NCBI GenBank assembly: GCA_025464925.1
Contig: JAODMS010000173.1
Span: forward strand, 1 to 22,410
Origin: Arthrobacter sp.
GTDB taxonomy: Bacteria > Actinomycetota > Actinomycetes > Actinomycetales > Micrococcaceae
Length of the DNA stretch: 22,410 nt
Direction of reading: 5' to 3'
In this document: positions 21,894-22,410 of the stretch, one piece after another
How positions within the stretch are numbered: the first letter of the stretch is position 1
Layout: every line of letters starts with the position of its first letter
The notes under the pieces: model-generated
The model's database searches: none
Told to the model about the DNA's origin: nothing
What the model saw: only the letters and a program-made list of their open reading frames with translations
Made by a program: the position numbers and the translations under genes

Positions 21894-22160
21894 TCAGAGG
21901 CCCTGCGGCCGGGTTTCCCCGGGGGCAGGAGGCTCCTCGGCGACGGGAGGCTCGGCGGCGGGAGCCGCGTTCGGCTTGCCGTTCGCCTTGTCCACGAAAC
22001 CGGAAGCGCCCTGCTGAACGGAATCGATCTTGTCGGCGTACTTTCCGCCGGTCTTTGAGTCGATGAAATCACCGGCCTTGCCGATGCCGTCCTTGATGGC
22101 CTGTTCGTTGCCACCAATCACTCGCTGAGCCTTGCCCTTCAGATCGTCAAGAAATCCCAC
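21894..22160 (-). CDS. MT0933/Rv0909-like antitoxin-family protein
   Basis: An 88-residue small, charged, helical protein. The stretch FIDSKTGGKYADKIDSVQQ is the hallmark of the MT0933_antitox family, named after the mycobacterial Rv0909 antitoxin, and DDLKGKAQRVIGG begins the N-terminal helix. The last 30 residues are Pro/Ala/Glu-rich. The start is GTG at 22160 with an excellent aaaggaggtg ribosome binding site at 5 nt spacing, which overrules the longer open frame reaching 22250. Actinobacterial genomes carry several such genes, often without a partner; no toxin gene is adjacent here (the neighbours are tRNA-Val and zapE). A general stress or small acid-soluble role is as likely as antitoxin activity. 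Confidence 0.8.
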   Translation of the reverse strand: MGFLDDLKGKAQRVIGGNEQAIKDGIGKAGDFIDSKTGGKYADKIDSVQQGASGFVDKANGKPNAAPAAEPPVAEEPPAPGETRPQGL

Positions 22161-22292
22161 GGGCACCTCCTTTCGGTCGCGGAGCCAGATCGCCCCTTGC
22201 CTTTCGATCCTAACCGGCGGCGATAGGGGCGGCCAAGGGTGTCCGCCCACAGGGGAAAAGCGATCCGCCCGCAGGGTAAGTAAAAGGGCAAG

Positions 22293-22318
22293 AAAAAAGC
22301 AGCTCCGGGGAGCTGCTT
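22293..22318 (-). terminator. Rho-independent terminator of tRNA-Val
   Basis: A 9-bp perfect stem (aagcagctc and gagctgctt, 22297-22318) with a 4-nt loop is followed on the minus strand by a run of T residues (22298-22293). It lies a few bases after the CCA end of the tRNA and is the clearest intrinsic terminator in the window. Confidence 0.9.
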
Positions 22319-22322
22319 ACTG

Positions 22323-22397
22323 TGGTGGGCGATACTGGGATCGAACCAGTGACCTCTTCCGTGTCAGGGAAGCGCGCTACCGCTGCGCCAATCGCCC
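22323..22397 (-). tRNA. tRNA-Val (anticodon GAC)
   Basis: The minus strand folds into a full cloverleaf. The acceptor stem pairs GGGCGAT with ATCGCCC, the anticodon loop is CTGACAC giving anticodon GAC (reads GUC, and GUU by wobble), the T-loop is TTCGATC, and the discriminator base is A. The CCA end is encoded (22323-22325). There is no variable-arm stem, so it is a class I tRNA. Confidence 0.96.
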
Positions 22398-22410
22398 GCA
22401 ACCGGAAGGA

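Noticed and set aside
21894..22160. CsbD-family general stress protein
   Set aside because: The small helical protein resembles CsbD in size, but the TGGKYADKID motif is that of the MT0933 family.

Overview
The window looks like a chromosomal segment of a high-GC Gram-positive actinobacterium, most likely Arthrobacter, Pseudarthrobacter or a close Micrococcaceae relative. The reasons are very GC-rich third codon positions, long antisense shadow frames, actinobacterial families (DUF3000, DUF6421, an MT0933-like 'antitoxin', the sseA-sufE pair) and several promoters of the leaderless TANNNT type. There are no transposases, integrases, phage genes, CRISPR arrays or rRNA, so it reads as core or near-core genome. 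The genus is an inference from these features; no database was searched.

Layout. 1-2656 (+): the end of an ECF-type transporter (partial T component, then a fused double ATPase), then a small membrane protein. 2749-6185 (-): a thiolase and a bifunctional hydratase/dehydrogenase form a fatty-acid beta-oxidation operon, with a perfect palindromic operator candidate upstream. 6461-6988 (+): a PEBP-family protein closed by a 20-bp perfect hairpin. 7361-9514 (+): a large LOV-GGDEF-EAL protein, a predicted blue-light-responsive cyclic-di-GMP enzyme, followed by a small unknown gene. 10219-12274 (-): RNase D and DUF3000. 12417-15754 (-): a threonine-aldolase-like PLP enzyme, then an SDR gene overlapping a DUF6421 gene. 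15958-16943 (-): MsrB and an unknown alpha/beta protein. 17102-18454 (+): a membrane-anchored alpha/beta hydrolase. 18451-20443 (-): an sseA-sufE-ybaK operon for sulfur transfer and tRNA proofreading. 20676-21713 (+): a ZapE/AFG1-like ATPase. 21894-22397 (-): the MT0933-like protein and tRNA-Val(GAC).

How the genes work together. The thiolase and hydratase/dehydrogenase are the soluble beta-oxidation steps, made from one transcript with a 4-nt start/stop overlap. The two ECF genes are also joined by an ATGA overlap, as are the SDR and DUF6421 genes, which suggests coupled translation and shared function in each pair. The LOV-GGDEF-EAL protein has the photoactive cysteine and complete synthase and phosphodiesterase motifs, so it could set c-di-GMP in either direction with light.

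Most notable signals: the LOV-GGDEF-EAL protein with an uncharacterised His/Cys-rich C-terminal segment; an ECF ATPase in which both degenerate motifs fall on the same composite ATP site; a metallopeptidase-like HDxxH...ExxxD pattern in DUF6421; the operator-like palindrome at the beta-oxidation operon; a 23-bp tandem palindromic repeat between ltaE and DUF3000; and a recurring leaderless promoter layout.
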